Translations under genes and position numbers: made by a program
Part shown: piece after piece, positions 52,621 to 61,200 of the stretch
Numbering within the stretch: the stretch's first letter is position 1
How the letters are laid out: every line of letters begins with the position of its first letter
Assembly: GCA_016938135.1 (NCBI GenBank)
Contig: JAFGVD010000010.1
Location: 1 to 64,000 of the forward strand
DNA length: 64,000 bases
Reading direction: 5' to 3'
DNA from: Coriobacteriia bacterium
Lineage (GTDB): Bacteria; Actinomycetota; Coriobacteriia; Anaerosomatales; Anaerosomataceae
Notes under the pieces: model-generated
Seen by the model: the letters and a program-made list of their open reading frames with translations, nothing else
What the model was told of the DNA's origin: nothing
The model's database searches: none

Positions 52621-53492
52621 TCCGCGTCCCTCCCTGATGGATCTTCTCCCTCTGTCAGCAAGCGGAATATGTGCTCAAGCTCTTGCTCGCTATGGAAGTC
52701 GATCTCGATCTTCCCCTTCTTCGCTGTCTGCCGGACACGAACAGTTGTGTCCAGGAGCCGCCGGAGCTTGCGTGCAACCACCTTGTAGGACTTCGGCGTG
52801 ACCGGCCGAGCAGGCCTATCGGCTGTCTGCCCAGCCGCATAGAGGCGAGCGAGTACCTCCGCCTCCCGCACCGACAGGCCCTCATCAACAAGTTTGGTTG
52901 CGAGCCTGATGCGAAGCCCTTCGTCCGGCACTGCAAGGATGGCTCGAGCATGACCCGAGCTCAGCTTGCCGTCGTAACACAACTCCTGGACCTCCTCAGG
53001 AAGATCCAGCAGTCTCAAGGTGTTTGTCACGGCAGATCGCGACTTCGAGACCTTGTCAGCGAGTTCTGCTTGCGTCATGTCATATTCTGTCAATAGTTTC
53101 CTGTAGCCCCGGGCCTCTTCAATCGGATTCAGGTCCTGGCGCTGTAGATTCTCGATCAATGCAATGGCCAGGGCTTCGGTTTCAGTTGAGGCCATGATTC
53201 GAACCGGTATCTTCTGGAGTCCGGCTGCCTTCGCCGCTCTCCAGCGTCGCTCGCCTGCGATTATCTGATATCCCTCACTTGTGGCCCTGACCAAGATGGG
53301 CTGTAGGACCCCAACCTTCTGGATCGAGTCGCTCAGCTCAGCAATATGATCTCCATCCATCGCCGTCCTGGGCTGTTCTGGATTAGGGAATACCTCGTCA
53401 ATAGATAGCTCATGGAGCTCACCCCCGGAGACCTCTTGGCCTGCTCCCGGTATGAGGGCCGAAAGTCCTCGACCCAACCCTCGCTTAGACAC
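52617..53492 (-). CDS. parB: Chromosome-partitioning protein ParB
   Basis: A 291-residue CTP-dependent clamp that loads at parS. The N-terminal ParA-contacting peptide is KRGLGRGLSALIPG. The ParB/CTP domain has QPRTAMDGDHI and VRATSEGYQIIAGERRWRA (the GERRxR loop). The HTH (MTQAELADKVSKSRSAVTNTLRL) reads parS, and a C-terminal dimer domain follows. Three parS sites lie 1.6 kb away ahead of rsmG. The GTG start overlaps the parA stop by 8 bases. Confidence 0.97.
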   Translation of the reverse strand: MSKRGLGRGLSALIPGAGQEVSGGELHELSIDEVFPNPEQPRTAMDGDHIAELSDSIQKVGVLQPILVRATSEGYQIIAGERRWRAAKAAGLQKIPVRIMASTETEALAIALIENLQRQDLNPIEEARGYRKLLTEYDMTQAELADKVSKSRSAVTNTLRLLDLPEEVQELCYDGKLSSGHARAILAVPDEGLRIRLATKLVDEGLSVREAEVLARLYAAGQTADRPARPVTPKSYKVVARKLRRLLDTTVRVRQTAKKGKIEIDFHSEQELEHIFRLLTEGEDPSGRDAE

Positions 53493-54276
53493 GATCCATC
53501 ACTTCCTTCGCAAGACTGCGGTACGCCTCAGCGCCCCGTCCGGATGAGTCATATACGGTCACTGGCTGACCAAAGCTTGGTGCCTCGGAAAGCCGAACGG
53601 AGCGCGGGATAATTGTCGAAAAGACCCTTTCCCCAAAGAAGTCCTTCACCTCGTCAACCACCTGAGAGGAGAGTCGGGTCCGAGCGTCATACATAGTCAT
53701 GAGAACGCCAAACACCTCTAGAGAGCTATTCAGGTGCGTCTTCACGAGTTTCACGCTCTCCAGGAGCTTGGACAACCCTTCGAGAGCGTAGTACTCGCAC
53801 TGCACGGGGATTATCACACCATCAGCGGCCGTCAGCGCGTTTACGGTGAGCAGACCAAGGGATGGGGGACAATCAATGATCACATGATCGAAGTCCCCTA
53901 GAATCGGTGCAAGCACGCTCTTGAGCTTTGCCTCCCTGCTAAAGGCGGACACTAGCTCGATCTCCGCACCGGCAAGCTGGATAGTAGAAGGAACTACGAA
54001 CACATGTTTCACATCAACCGGCTCTATTAGCTGCTCGATGGGTGTGTCCCCGAGAAGGGCGTTGTAGATGCACTCCTGTCGCTGGTTCTTGTCCAGACCG
54101 TACCCAGAGGTCGCATTGCCTTGAGGATCAAGGTCCACCAACAGGACTCTGGACCCTCTTTCGCCTAGTCCTGCTGCCAGATTGACCGCAGTGGTGCTCT
54201 TGCCCACACCGCCTTTCTGGTTAACAACAGCGAATACTCTCGCCGTCTTAGCAGTGGGTGCTTGGGCCTCGTCCAC
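53485..54276 (-). CDS. parA: Chromosome-partitioning ATPase ParA
   Basis: A 263-residue Soj-type ATPase. The deviant Walker A is NQKGGVGKSTTAVNLA, switch I is DLDPQGNATSG, and Walker B is VIIDCPPSLGLLTVNAL. With ParB it segregates origins and modulates DnaA in Bacillus. The start is GTG 54276 with GAGGAGGAACG upstream. Confidence 0.97.
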   Translation of the reverse strand: MDEAQAPTAKTARVFAVVNQKGGVGKSTTAVNLAAGLGERGSRVLLVDLDPQGNATSGYGLDKNQRQECIYNALLGDTPIEQLIEPVDVKHVFVVPSTIQLAGAEIELVSAFSREAKLKSVLAPILGDFDHVIIDCPPSLGLLTVNALTAADGVIIPVQCEYYALEGLSKLLESVKLVKTHLNSSLEVFGVLMTMYDARTRLSSQVVDEVKDFFGERVFSTIIPRSVRLSEAPSFGQPVTVYDSSGRGAEAYRSLAKEVMDRV

Positions 54277-54342
54277 CGTTCCTCCTCAGTTGGCTGTATC
54301 CACATCAGTATAGGCAAGAGACCGGACGCTTGGAAGCGCCGT

Positions 54343-55065
54343 TCATGCTAGAGGGTGTCTTTGGGCCAGGCCTGACCTTCTAGGCAGCCTCATTTGAGGG
54401 GATTTCGTGCGTCGGTACGTGACAATCGTTCGTATCTCGTCTCCACCAGGAAGAATGAACCTCTCTGTGGTCTCGTGCGCCAGCCCGCAGATCATCGCGG
54501 CATTGCGTCCCGACTGCAGCTCATCGGAGCTGGGGCTGCCTTTCATCGACACAAGAAGCCCCCGCTTGGCCAGAAGTGGTGCAGCAAGCTCGACAAGTGC
54601 AGGAAGGCTACTTAGTGCACGCGCTGTCACGGCTGCATAAGCAGCACGTTCACTGAGTGCCAACTCCTCGGCTCGCAAGTCAACCACACGGACGTCAATG
54701 TCCAACTCATCTGTGATTTCGCGAAGGACGGCAGCCTTCTTCTTCACAGACTCCACCAATGTAACCTGCCTACCGGTGAGAATAGCCAGAGGTATCCCCG
54801 GATAGCCAGGACCGGAGCCCAGATCCGCCACAGGTCCGTCAGGTGCGGCAGCTAGGAAGCGAGCGGCCAGCATTGAGTCGACGATATGAAGCCTAACCAC
54901 CTCTGATGGCAGGACTATACGGGTAAGATTGACCTTCTGGTTGTGCCGAAGGACGGCCTCGGCATGTTGCACCAGCTGGGTGATCTGAAGGTTCGTAACG
55001 GTCAGACCCTCAGCGGAAGCGACCGATTGCAGCTCGTCCGCTTCAATCGTATTGGAATCAGACAT
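54343..55065 (-). CDS. rsmG: 16S rRNA (guanine-527-N7) methyltransferase RsmG
   Basis: A 240-residue SAM methyltransferase. The SAM site is VADLGSGPGYPGIPLAIL, with VTLVESVKKKAAVLREI after it and AVTARALSSLPALVE further on. The ATG at 55065 begins the RsmG N-terminal helix; the open frame extends 45 codons upstream but that part translates the parS sites and is not protein. No mnmE or mnmG neighbours are present, as in actinomycetes. Confidence 0.95.
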   Translation of the reverse strand: MSDSNTIEADELQSVASAEGLTVTNLQITQLVQHAEAVLRHNQKVNLTRIVLPSEVVRLHIVDSMLAARFLAAAPDGPVADLGSGPGYPGIPLAILTGRQVTLVESVKKKAAVLREITDELDIDVRVVDLRAEELALSERAAYAAVTARALSSLPALVELAAPLLAKRGLLVSMKGSPSSDELQSGRNAAMICGLAHETTERFILPGGDEIRTIVTYRRTKSPQMRLPRRSGLAQRHPLA

Positions 55066-55087
55066 CTCATTCCGTTCGGTTAGACGA

Positions 55088-55103
55088 TGTTCCACGTGAA
55101 ACA
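55088..55103. promoter_or_regulatory. parS site 1
   Basis: TGTTCCACGTGAAACA differs from the consensus TGTTTCACGTGAAACA at one position. It is the ParB loading site ahead of rsmG. Confidence 0.93.
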
Positions 55104-55112
55104 TACCATGTG

Positions 55113-55128
55113 GGTTCCACGTGGAACA
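55113..55128. promoter_or_regulatory. parS site 2
   Basis: GGTTCCACGTGGAACA has the perfect core palindrome GTTCCACGTGGAAC, 9 bases after site 1. Confidence 0.9.
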
Positions 55129-55137
55129 TCCTCCGAA

Positions 55138-55153
55138 GGTTTCACGTGGAACA
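55138..55153. promoter_or_regulatory. parS site 3
   Basis: GGTTTCACGTGGAACA keeps the CACGTG centre and both arms of the consensus with two changes. It lies 9 bases after site 2, so the three sites are evenly spaced at 25 bases. Confidence 0.9.
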
Positions 55154-55613
55154 TTGCTCAACATTCCACAAGACTTGACTCCGGAACCTGAGAGATGCAA
55201 CGGGCCCTACACGATAGCCGCCAAAGAGCCACCGACTCCATGATCGCGGAGCCGGACATACGGCCTACATCCTTCCACCAAGTAGCGATTGGTAGGGGAG
55301 GAGTGCCTCCAAGGTATGACCACTTAAGAGAATCGGAAGCTATCTCTGACTGAACACCTTGGTTCGATGAGCTCCGTCAATACTCCCGCGGATTCACTGT
55401 TGGGAACAGATCCTGGCATCCGTTCAACCAGCATGCGGACTTCAGGGCCAATCATCATAGGACCAGATTCCGAAGTCACAGCGAGACAGGGACCAACTCC
55501 AACCGACCTACGATCTGAAGATTGTCCCCCCGATGGCTCCTCGTCGCAGCAATACCGGTGCACCGCACCCAAGGGGGCGACACCACGGACTAACCGGCAG
55601 GTCGAGTTAGGGT
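55154..55613. other. 460-base gap between parS and the jag terminator, no confident gene
   Basis: Short open frames exist on both strands (the longest 98 codons, minus, 55324-55620), but they lack a clear ribosome-binding site, domain or typical codon pattern. The promoter of the rsmG-parA-parB unit should be here, yet no strong -35/-10 pair stands out. Confidence 0.5.
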
Positions 55614-55649
55614 GGAACAAAAGAAGGGGAGCCAGATGGCCCCCCCTTC
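55614..55649 (-). terminator. Intrinsic terminator after jag
   Basis: Reading leftward, the stem GAAGGGGGGGCC / GGCTCCCCTTC with an ATCT loop is followed by TTTTGTT, 25 bases after the jag stop. It ends the rpmH-rnpA-yidD-yidC-jag unit. Confidence 0.8.
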
Positions 55650-55673
55650 CTAAGTAATCATGTCGCTTTCAGG

Positions 55674-56405
55674 CTATTTGGGTGAGACCACCACGTGTCG
55701 GAATGGCTCTTCACCGTCACTGCCCGTTGTAACCCGCCTATCATCTCTGAGAGCCATATGAACGACTTTTCGCTCAAAGCTCGTCATTGGACGCAACTGC
55801 ACCGGTCGACCCTGACGGGCGGCGCGTTCTGCAGCTCGCCGGGCGATCTCTTCGACCTTCAGCCGGCGGCGATGCTTATACCCAGAGACATCAACCATGA
55901 TGGGGTAGCGTCGCTCGATCTGTCTGTTGGTGATTGCTGAAACAATAACCTGAAGTGAGTCCAGCGTCTTTCCGTGTCGGCCGATGAGTATGCCGAGGTC
56001 TTCGCCGACGATATCCATGATGATCTCGCCATCATCGCCCTCATACTCTTCAATACCGGGCTCAAGGCCGTAGCAGCCGGCTATCCGGTTGATGACTCCA
56101 ACAGCCACGTCGGCAATGGCATCGAGTTCCTCATCGGTGAACTCATCGGACTCTTGCACTACGAGCTCCGCAGGAAGTGCCTCCTCGATGCTACCGTCAT
56201 CTTCGAGCTCCAGCGCTTTCGCTGCCCCCGGCTTGAGCCAGACAGAAACGCGTGCTTCTTTGTCTGACTTGATACCGAACATCCTCTTTCCTGGCTCATC
56301 GAGGACTTCGTACTCAACCATGTCTTGCTGAACACCCATTTCCTCAAGCGCCGCGTCCAGCGCATCCGCAACGGAGGGACCGGCTTTCTCGATCTTCTCA
56401 ATCAT
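55674..56405 (-). CDS. jag: Jag/KhpB RNA-binding protein
   Basis: A 243-residue protein with three parts: an N-terminal Jag domain (ADALDAALEEMGVQQDMVEYEVLDEP), a KH domain (GEDLGILIGRHGKTLDSLQ with the GxxG loop) and an R3H domain (RPMTSFERKVVHMAL). It binds RNA and affects cell division in Gram-positive bacteria. The second ATG (56405) was preferred because AAGGAG lies 8 bases upstream; the first ATG would be only 2 bases from it. It follows yidC as usual. Confidence 0.94.
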   Translation of the reverse strand: MIEKIEKAGPSVADALDAALEEMGVQQDMVEYEVLDEPGKRMFGIKSDKEARVSVWLKPGAAKALELEDDGSIEEALPAELVVQESDEFTDEELDAIADVAVGVINRIAGCYGLEPGIEEYEGDDGEIIMDIVGEDLGILIGRHGKTLDSLQVIVSAITNRQIERRYPIMVDVSGYKHRRRLKVEEIARRAAERAARQGRPVQLRPMTSFERKVVHMALRDDRRVTTGSDGEEPFRHVVVSPK

Positions 56406-56454
56406 ATGCATGTCTCCTTGATAAAGGCGGACTTCGCTATGGGAACTGTCCGAC

Positions 56455-57183
56455 TTAAGCGTTTGACTCGTGCGACTTGTAATAACGCATCGTAGCCAAC
56501 TGCTGAACGAGGGCCAGCACGGCCTGTGTGATCCAGTAGATCAGAACTCCAGCGGGCGTGATCCAACCGAACCAAAGCATCAACACACCCATGTAGATAC
56601 CGATCATCTTCTGCTGGCGCTCTCCCGGCTGGATGAGCTGGGGCACCACGATGCTCAGTCCGAACAGGGCCACAAAGATGATGTAGGGAAGTGCTGCAAC
56701 GAGTCCATCGGCAGCAAAGACGTCCCTAGGCGCCATGGTGATATCTGGAAGAATTATCCAGAACCGGCGAGCAGCTTCAGCCTGAACGTCGGGCAAGGAG
56801 GCAATATATGCAAGCAGGAGCCCGGGCACCGGCTGTTTGTCCTTGGTAACCGAGCCCAGCATACGGAAGAGCGCAAAGAATATCGGCATTTGCAGAATGA
56901 GGGGTAGGCATCCGCCGAGTGGATTGACCTTGTTCTCCTGATAGAACTTCAAGGTCTCTTCCTGCAGCTTCTCCTTGTTGCCCTTGTACTTCTCCTGGAG
57001 GGCCTTGATCTTCGGTTGAATCCGCTGAAGCTCGTAGGTTGACTTCGTCTGCTTCTGAGTAAGTGGGAACAATATCAGACGTATGGCCACCGTGAGCAGG
57101 ATGATTGAGAAACCATAATCCCCAACCCACCCATTGAAGTACTGCAGTACTTCGAATAGAAACTTCTCAATAGGCTCAAGCAC
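56455..57183 (-). CDS. yidC: Membrane protein insertase YidC (Oxa1 family)
   Basis: A 242-residue insertase with five transmembrane helices and no large outer domain, as in Gram-positive YidC. The conserved positively charged groove residue is the Arg in AIRLILFPLT, and QPKIKALQEKYKGNKEKLQEE is the C1 coiled coil. There is no N-terminal lipobox Cys. The GTG start lies downstream of AAGGAGGT. It inserts small membrane proteins, alone or with SecYEG. Confidence 0.95.
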   Translation of the reverse strand: MLEPIEKFLFEVLQYFNGWVGDYGFSIILLTVAIRLILFPLTQKQTKSTYELQRIQPKIKALQEKYKGNKEKLQEETLKFYQENKVNPLGGCLPLILQMPIFFALFRMLGSVTKDKQPVPGLLLAYIASLPDVQAEAARRFWIILPDITMAPRDVFAADGLVAALPYIIFVALFGLSIVVPQLIQPGERQQKMIGIYMGVLMLWFGWITPAGVLIYWITQAVLALVQQLATMRYYKSHESNA

Positions 57184-57315
57184 TATGCGGACTACCTCCT
57201 TATTAGGGCGAGGCGCCGAGGGTCAATTCGCGTAATCCACTCCGGGTACATGCCCCCGGGGGTTGCCCGTGGCGTTCTCATTTCACTGTATGATATGCGC
57301 CCCACGCCACTAGCG

Positions 57316-57534
57316 CTACGGCACAGGGTCGAAGCCTCCTGAATTCCAGGGATGGCATCGGCTGATCCGCTTCACAGCCAACCACCCCCCAGCAACCACA
57401 CCATAGCGTTCAATCGCAGTTATCGCATACGTGGAGCATGTGGGGTGAAAGCGACATGTAGGCGGGAGCAAAGGGGAGATGAGTCGCTGGTACAGCCTGA
57501 TTGGAAGAACAAAAACCAGCCTGAGCCACTTCAT
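57316..57534 (-). CDS. yidD: Membrane protein insertion efficiency factor YidD
   Basis: A 72-residue protein with the hallmark [32 protein letters not shown] and [12 protein letters not shown]. The ATG overlaps the rnpA stop (TGATG). It assists YidC-dependent insertion. Order rpmH-rnpA-yidD-yidC is standard; a 132-base gap before yidC may hold a further promoter. Confidence 0.95.
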   Translation of the reverse strand: MKWLRLVFVLPIRLYQRLISPLLPPTCRFHPTCSTYAITAIERYGVVAGGWLAVKRISRCHPWNSGGFDPVP

Positions 57535-57866
57535 CAAATCACCCCCAGTTGCCTCACGCTTGCCAGTAGATCGCTATCGAGTCGCCCCGCATCTGCGCTC
57601 GCGGTACCCTTGCGCGCGATCAAAGCAATGTCGTAGCCCGCCCAGGGGCCTCCGACACGGCGGCATGCGGCCCGCAGAACCCGTTTCGAGCGATTGCGAA
57701 ACACCGCACCCCCAAGTTTCTTCCCCGCAATGAAAATCACGCGCCCCTTGCTTGGGTCGCGTGATTCATCAGTGGGCACACTCAATACCACTATCGTATG
57801 TCGGGATGCCCTATTGCCTTCGCGAAAAAGCCGATCTACATCGCGGGGCACGGTGATTGTACGCAC
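57534..57866 (-). CDS. rnpA: Ribonuclease P protein component
   Basis: A 110-residue RnpA, protein partner of RNase P RNA in tRNA 5' maturation. The core [26 protein letters not shown] is the RNR motif region. The GTG at 57866 gives [17 protein letters not shown], the usual opening, with GAGGGTGA upstream; GTG 57896 is an alternative that would overlap rpmH sequences. Confidence 0.92.
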   Translation of the reverse strand: MRTITVPRDVDRLFREGNRASRHTIVVLSVPTDESRDPSKGRVIFIAGKKLGGAVFRNRSKRVLRAACRRVGGPWAGYDIALIARKGTASADAGRLDSDLLASVRQLGVI

Positions 57867-57899
57867 TATCGTCACCCTCGGCCTGCGGCCGAGCACGAG

Positions 57900-58043
57900 C
57901 TAGGCTGCGCTCGGGCAAAGAACCTTGCGGCCCTTGCTGCGGCGGGCGGCGATAACCGCACGGCCTGCTTTGGTCGACATGCGCTTGCGAAAGCCGTGCG
58001 TCTTAGCACGCTTCCGGTTGTTCGGCTGGTATGTCCTCTTCAT
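57900..58043 (-). CDS. rpmH: 50S ribosomal protein L34
   Basis: A 47-residue L34 opening [22 protein letters not shown], followed by [20 protein letters not shown]. The last residues (CPSAA) replace the common short ending. GGAGGAATGC precedes the ATG at 58043. It is first in the leftward unit and is driven by a consensus promoter 50 bases upstream. Confidence 0.97.
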   Translation of the reverse strand: MKRTYQPNNRKRAKTHGFRKRMSTKAGRAVIAARRSKGRKVLCPSAA

Positions 58044-58092
58044 TGCATTCCTCCACTCCACGGCATCCATCGTCCGGACGCCAAGACAAGTG

Positions 58093-58122
58093 ATTATAGA
58101 GGTGGCATCTTACGTGTGTCAA
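58093..58122 (-). promoter_or_regulatory. rpmH promoter (consensus sigma70 type)
   Basis: Reading leftward, TTGACA (58122-58117) and TATAAT (58098-58093) match the consensus perfectly with an 18-base spacer. The predicted start is near 58086, about 43 bases before the rpmH ATG. Confidence 0.88.
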
Positions 58123-58207
58123 CGACCCGACAGAATGCATCTTTCCACAGTCTGGTGATGGTACACCGCACTCTTTCCTCAACCATGCCGAAAAATAGTC
58201 TGGAATC

Positions 58208-58720
58208 TGTGGATAATGTGGAAAACCCAGGACTCACCCTTGTATCCCCTGTGGATAACTCATTCCCACGCGTTGTTGCCCAGCGCAGGGTTTGTTAGAA
58301 TCGGCGCGACCTCCCGGGGCCTCATTAGCCCTAGAGTTACCTTGAAAAAGCCCTGTTTGGCGCACACAAGACTCCCTGTTAGCAGATATCGTATTGAGTG
58401 ACAACCGTTTTATCCACAGCTTTCCCACCCGGGATCCCTTGGGATGAACACCTGTCCACAGCTCAGTGATGTTTCTTAGGGGTGGGAAGGGGACTGGAAG
58501 CCTCTTTTTCCTCCAAAATCGCTCTCACCAGTGCGTTTATCGATAACATGGAGTTCGGAACTGAGATTCTTTCCACAGTTGTGGAAAGCTTTGTGGATAA
58601 ACAAAGAAAGACCAGCGTAAGCGCTTCCAGCCAGCGGGGCTTGAGTACGACAAGAGGGTTGGAGATACGCCCCTCACCTGCGGCTTATCTGTTTGGCAAC
58701 TGACCAACTGTTGTTGATAA
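58208..58720. other. oriC, left DnaA-box cluster
   Basis: The 716-base gap between rpmH and the GHKL gene has no reading frame of note. It holds four perfect DnaA boxes: TGTGGATAA at 58208-58216, 58250-58258 and 58592-58600, and TTATCCACA at 58410-58418. TGTTGATAA at 58712-58720 has one mismatch. A 20-bp perfect palindrome of box-like sequence (CTTTCCACA-GT-TGTGGAAAG) lies at 58569-58588. The A+T content rises sharply here. Confidence 0.9.
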
Positions 58721-58759
58721 CTCTGTGGAACCAGCACACCGATGATCGGAGGGGGAGCG

Positions 58760-59593
58760 ATGAAGACATTCTTTGACGGTCGGCCGTCTTCATTCACCCC
58801 CACTGATACACATGTTGTGGTTGATGCCTCGGTTCCTCATCTAATGGATAGACCGGAGGGTGGCAACGTCCCTCCAGTTCGAATCGCCGTCTATGACGGC
58901 TTGACCGCACCACCGCGGGTAGAGGACATCTTTGGTGACAACCCACGCGCATTGATTGAATCCTTGTCGTCTCGCGCATATCAGTTGTCGCATGACGCCG
59001 GGGGCAGTCTGCCGTATGTGGTCATTCGTGAGATCGTGGAGAACCTGATACACGCCCACTTTTCTGAGGTGGTCGTCTCGATCCTTAATCAAGGCAACAC
59101 GATCAGGTTTGCTGATCAAGGACCTGGTATAGCCAACAAGGAGAGGGCTCTTGAGCCCGGCTTCTCTACAGCAACTGAAGAGATGAAGACAGTCATAAAG
59201 GGCGTTGGGTCCGGCCTGCCTGTAGCGCGTGAGTGTCTGATTTTTTCTGGAGGAACCGTTGTGATCGAAGATAATCTCGAACGCGGGACTGTGGTCACAC
59301 TTCAGACGGTTCCCAAGCAAGACCCTGTTCATGGCGAAGATATATCGACGCCCACGCCGGATCTTGAGCTTCCTTCATTATCCACTCGGCAAAAACGAGT
59401 TCTCTCTTTAACTATGGAGTGTGGATCTGTAGGACCCACAGTCGTATCGAAAGAGCTTGGCGTGGGATTGTCGACGGCTTATAGAGACCTGGCTTCTCTA
59501 GAGGCTGAAGGCCTTATTTGCTCAGATGAAACTGGGAAGCGGACCCTGACCACAGTTGGAGTCCACTGCCTGGATGCGCTCTTCAATGGATAG
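58760..59593 (+). CDS. GHKL-ATPase/winged-helix protein inside oriC
   Basis: A 277-residue protein between the oriC box cluster and dnaA. Residues about 70-185 form a GHKL ATPase fold: EIVENLIHA (N box, 91-99), [12 protein letters not shown] (G1, 107-118), KGVGSGLPV (G2, 137-145) and RGTVVTLQT. No HisKA or sensor domain is attached, so it resembles an anti-sigma-factor-type ATPase. Residues about 207-270 are a winged helix ([26 protein letters not shown]). The ATG at 58760 follows GGAGGGGGAG. dnaA starts 13 bases downstream, so they likely share a transcript. It may regulate dnaA or origin firing; this is inference. Confidence 0.8.
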   Translation: MKTFFDGRPSSFTPTDTHVVVDASVPHLMDRPEGGNVPPVRIAVYDGLTAPPRVEDIFGDNPRALIESLSSRAYQLSHDAGGSLPYVVIREIVENLIHAHFSEVVVSILNQGNTIRFADQGPGIANKERALEPGFSTATEEMKTVIKGVGSGLPVARECLIFSGGTVVIEDNLERGTVVTLQTVPKQDPVHGEDISTPTPDLELPSLSTRQKRVLSLTMECGSVGPTVVSKELGVGLSTAYRDLASLEAEGLICSDETGKRTLTTVGVHCLDALFNG

Positions 59594-59606
59594 ATCAGGG
59601 GTTACT

Positions 59607-60986
59607 ATGGAGGTTCAGCAGGTTTGGCAAGAAACGCTTGATGTCGTCAAGCAGGAGTTGAATACTCCGACTTTCAAGACATGGTTTGAACACACCACAC
59701 CCTTAGGGTTAGTGGACGAGATGATGGTCATCTCGGTACAGAACGATTTTGCCAGGGATTGGCTTGAGTCGCGCTATGCGGGCCTCTTGTCCTCAGCTCT
59801 CACACAAGTCACAGGGCAGTCTATGTCTGTATCCTTCCAGGTGGTTGGTGAGTCGGCTACACCCGCATCTGTTGAACCAGAACCAGAACCTGTCGCGGTG
59901 ACGCCTGATCCTGAGACTGAAGAGAGAGTCCGGGTCAGAGAGGCGACCCAGGGCGATTTTAATCCCAAGTACACATTTGACTCTTTTGTAATGGGCTCTT
60001 CTAACCGATTCGCACATGCAGCAGCACTTGCGGTTGCCGAAACACCGGGTGGAGCCTATAACCCCCTCTTTATATATGGAGGGGTGGGTTTAGGTAAGAC
60101 CCACCTTCTGCAGGCGATCGGTCACTACGTAAAGACCAGCTTTCCTCATATGAATGTGAAGTATGTCTCTACCGAGCAGTTCACAAATGACTTCATCAAC
60201 TCGATCGGTAATCGAGACAAGAGCCGTATTGAGGGATTCAGGCGTAGTTACCGCACGAATGACGTATTACTGGTCGATGATATTCAATTCCTGGCCGGCA
60301 AAGAGGGTACACAAGAAGAATTCTTCCACACCTTCAATACTCTGCAGCAAGCCGGGAAACAAATAGTCCTTTCTTCCGATAGACCCCCAAAAGACATTGG
60401 GAGTATTGAGGATCGGTTAAAGAGTCGTTTTGAGATGGGTTTGATAACCGACATCCAGCCCCCGGACCTTGAGACACGCATCGCCATCCTCAGAAGAAAG
60501 ACTGAGGCGGAGAACCTAGTGATTCCCAGCGAGGTTCTGACTTTTGTTGCCGACCGTATCTCTTCAAACATCAGAGAACTCGAAGGCGCCTTGATCCGTG
60601 TAGTCGCATTCAGTTCACTGACGCGTCACGCAATAGACCTTGATCTCGCTCGAAGCGTCTTGAAAGACATCTTTCCTGAAAGAACACTAAAACCGATCTC
60701 TATCTTAGTGATCCAACAAGAAGCCTGTAAGTTCTATGGGATTACCAAGAGCGAGCTCATAGGAAACAAGCGTTCACAAGCTATCGTCTACCCCCGGCAA
60801 ATAGCAATGTATCTCTCACGTGAACTCACTGATCTCTCACTCCCAAGAATAGGAAGTGAGTTTGGCGGCAGGGACCATACCACCGTGATGCACGCCACTA
60901 GTAAAATCCAGAAGCTCATGAATGAACAAAGAGAGGTCTACAATCAGATACAGACCCTGACGAACCTTGTTAAACAACGCAATTAG
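59607..60986 (+). CDS. dnaA: Chromosomal replication initiator DnaA
   Basis: A 459-residue initiator. Domain I ([16 protein letters not shown] to about residue 85), an acidic Pro/Glu linker, the AAA+ domain with [15 protein letters not shown] near residue 160 and [12 protein letters not shown], and domain IV with [12 protein letters not shown], which reads DnaA boxes. The ATG at 59607 follows AGGGG and begins the conserved domain I; upstream in-frame ATGs overlap the GHKL gene. Box clusters flank it on both sides. Confidence 0.98.
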   Translation: MEVQQVWQETLDVVKQELNTPTFKTWFEHTTPLGLVDEMMVISVQNDFARDWLESRYAGLLSSALTQVTGQSMSVSFQVVGESATPASVEPEPEPVAVTPDPETEERVRVREATQGDFNPKYTFDSFVMGSSNRFAHAAALAVAETPGGAYNPLFIYGGVGLGKTHLLQAIGHYVKTSFPHMNVKYVSTEQFTNDFINSIGNRDKSRIEGFRRSYRTNDVLLVDDIQFLAGKEGTQEEFFHTFNTLQQAGKQIVLSSDRPPKDIGSIEDRLKSRFEMGLITDIQPPDLETRIAILRRKTEAENLVIPSEVLTFVADRISSNIRELEGALIRVVAFSSLTRHAIDLDLARSVLKDIFPERTLKPISILVIQQEACKFYGITKSELIGNKRSQAIVYPRQIAMYLSRELTDLSLPRIGSEFGGRDHTTVMHATSKIQKLMNEQREVYNQIQTLTNLVKQRN

Positions 60987-61032
60987 TGTTGTGGATGGAA
61001 TAGGGATAACTCTGGGGACAAACGGTTGTTGC

Positions 61033-61144
61033 TGTGGATAAAGAGAGGGGCCTGTGGAGATGTTGATAACCAGGAGCGTTTCATCGACAAGTAATCAACA
61101 ATAGACACACCCGTATCAACCAGGGAAAAAACGACTTATCCACA
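61033..61144. other. oriC, right DnaA-box cluster
   Basis: In the 214-base dnaA-dnaN gap, DnaA boxes are TGTGGATAA (61033-61041), TTATCCACA (61136-61144) and the one-mismatch TGTTGATAA (61061-61069). Together with the left cluster this gives a bipartite origin around the GHKL and dnaA genes. Confidence 0.88.
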
Positions 61145-61171
61145 TCATCCCCACCACTATTACTACTACTA
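61136..61171. other. Basal unwinding system: DnaA box, GC spacer, DnaA-trios
   Basis: TTATCCACA (61136-61144) is followed by a C-rich spacer and then, on the minus strand read 3' to 5', the trios GAT-AAT-GAT-GAT-GAT at 61157-61171. This is the 3'-[GA]AT-5' repeat that DnaA follows when it melts DNA in Bacillus. Order, polarity and spacing match. Melting should start here, just before dnaN. Confidence 0.85.
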
Positions 61172-61200
61172 CTGATAGATATTGAAAGAAAGGAACAGTA

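Noticed and set aside
55066-55200. 45-codon N-terminal extension of RsmG
   Set aside because: The extension is translated parS sequence; the conserved protein begins at 55065.
55324-55620. 98-codon minus-strand open frame in the gap after jag
   Set aside because: No ribosome-binding site, no recognisable domain, and its start lies inside the jag terminator region.
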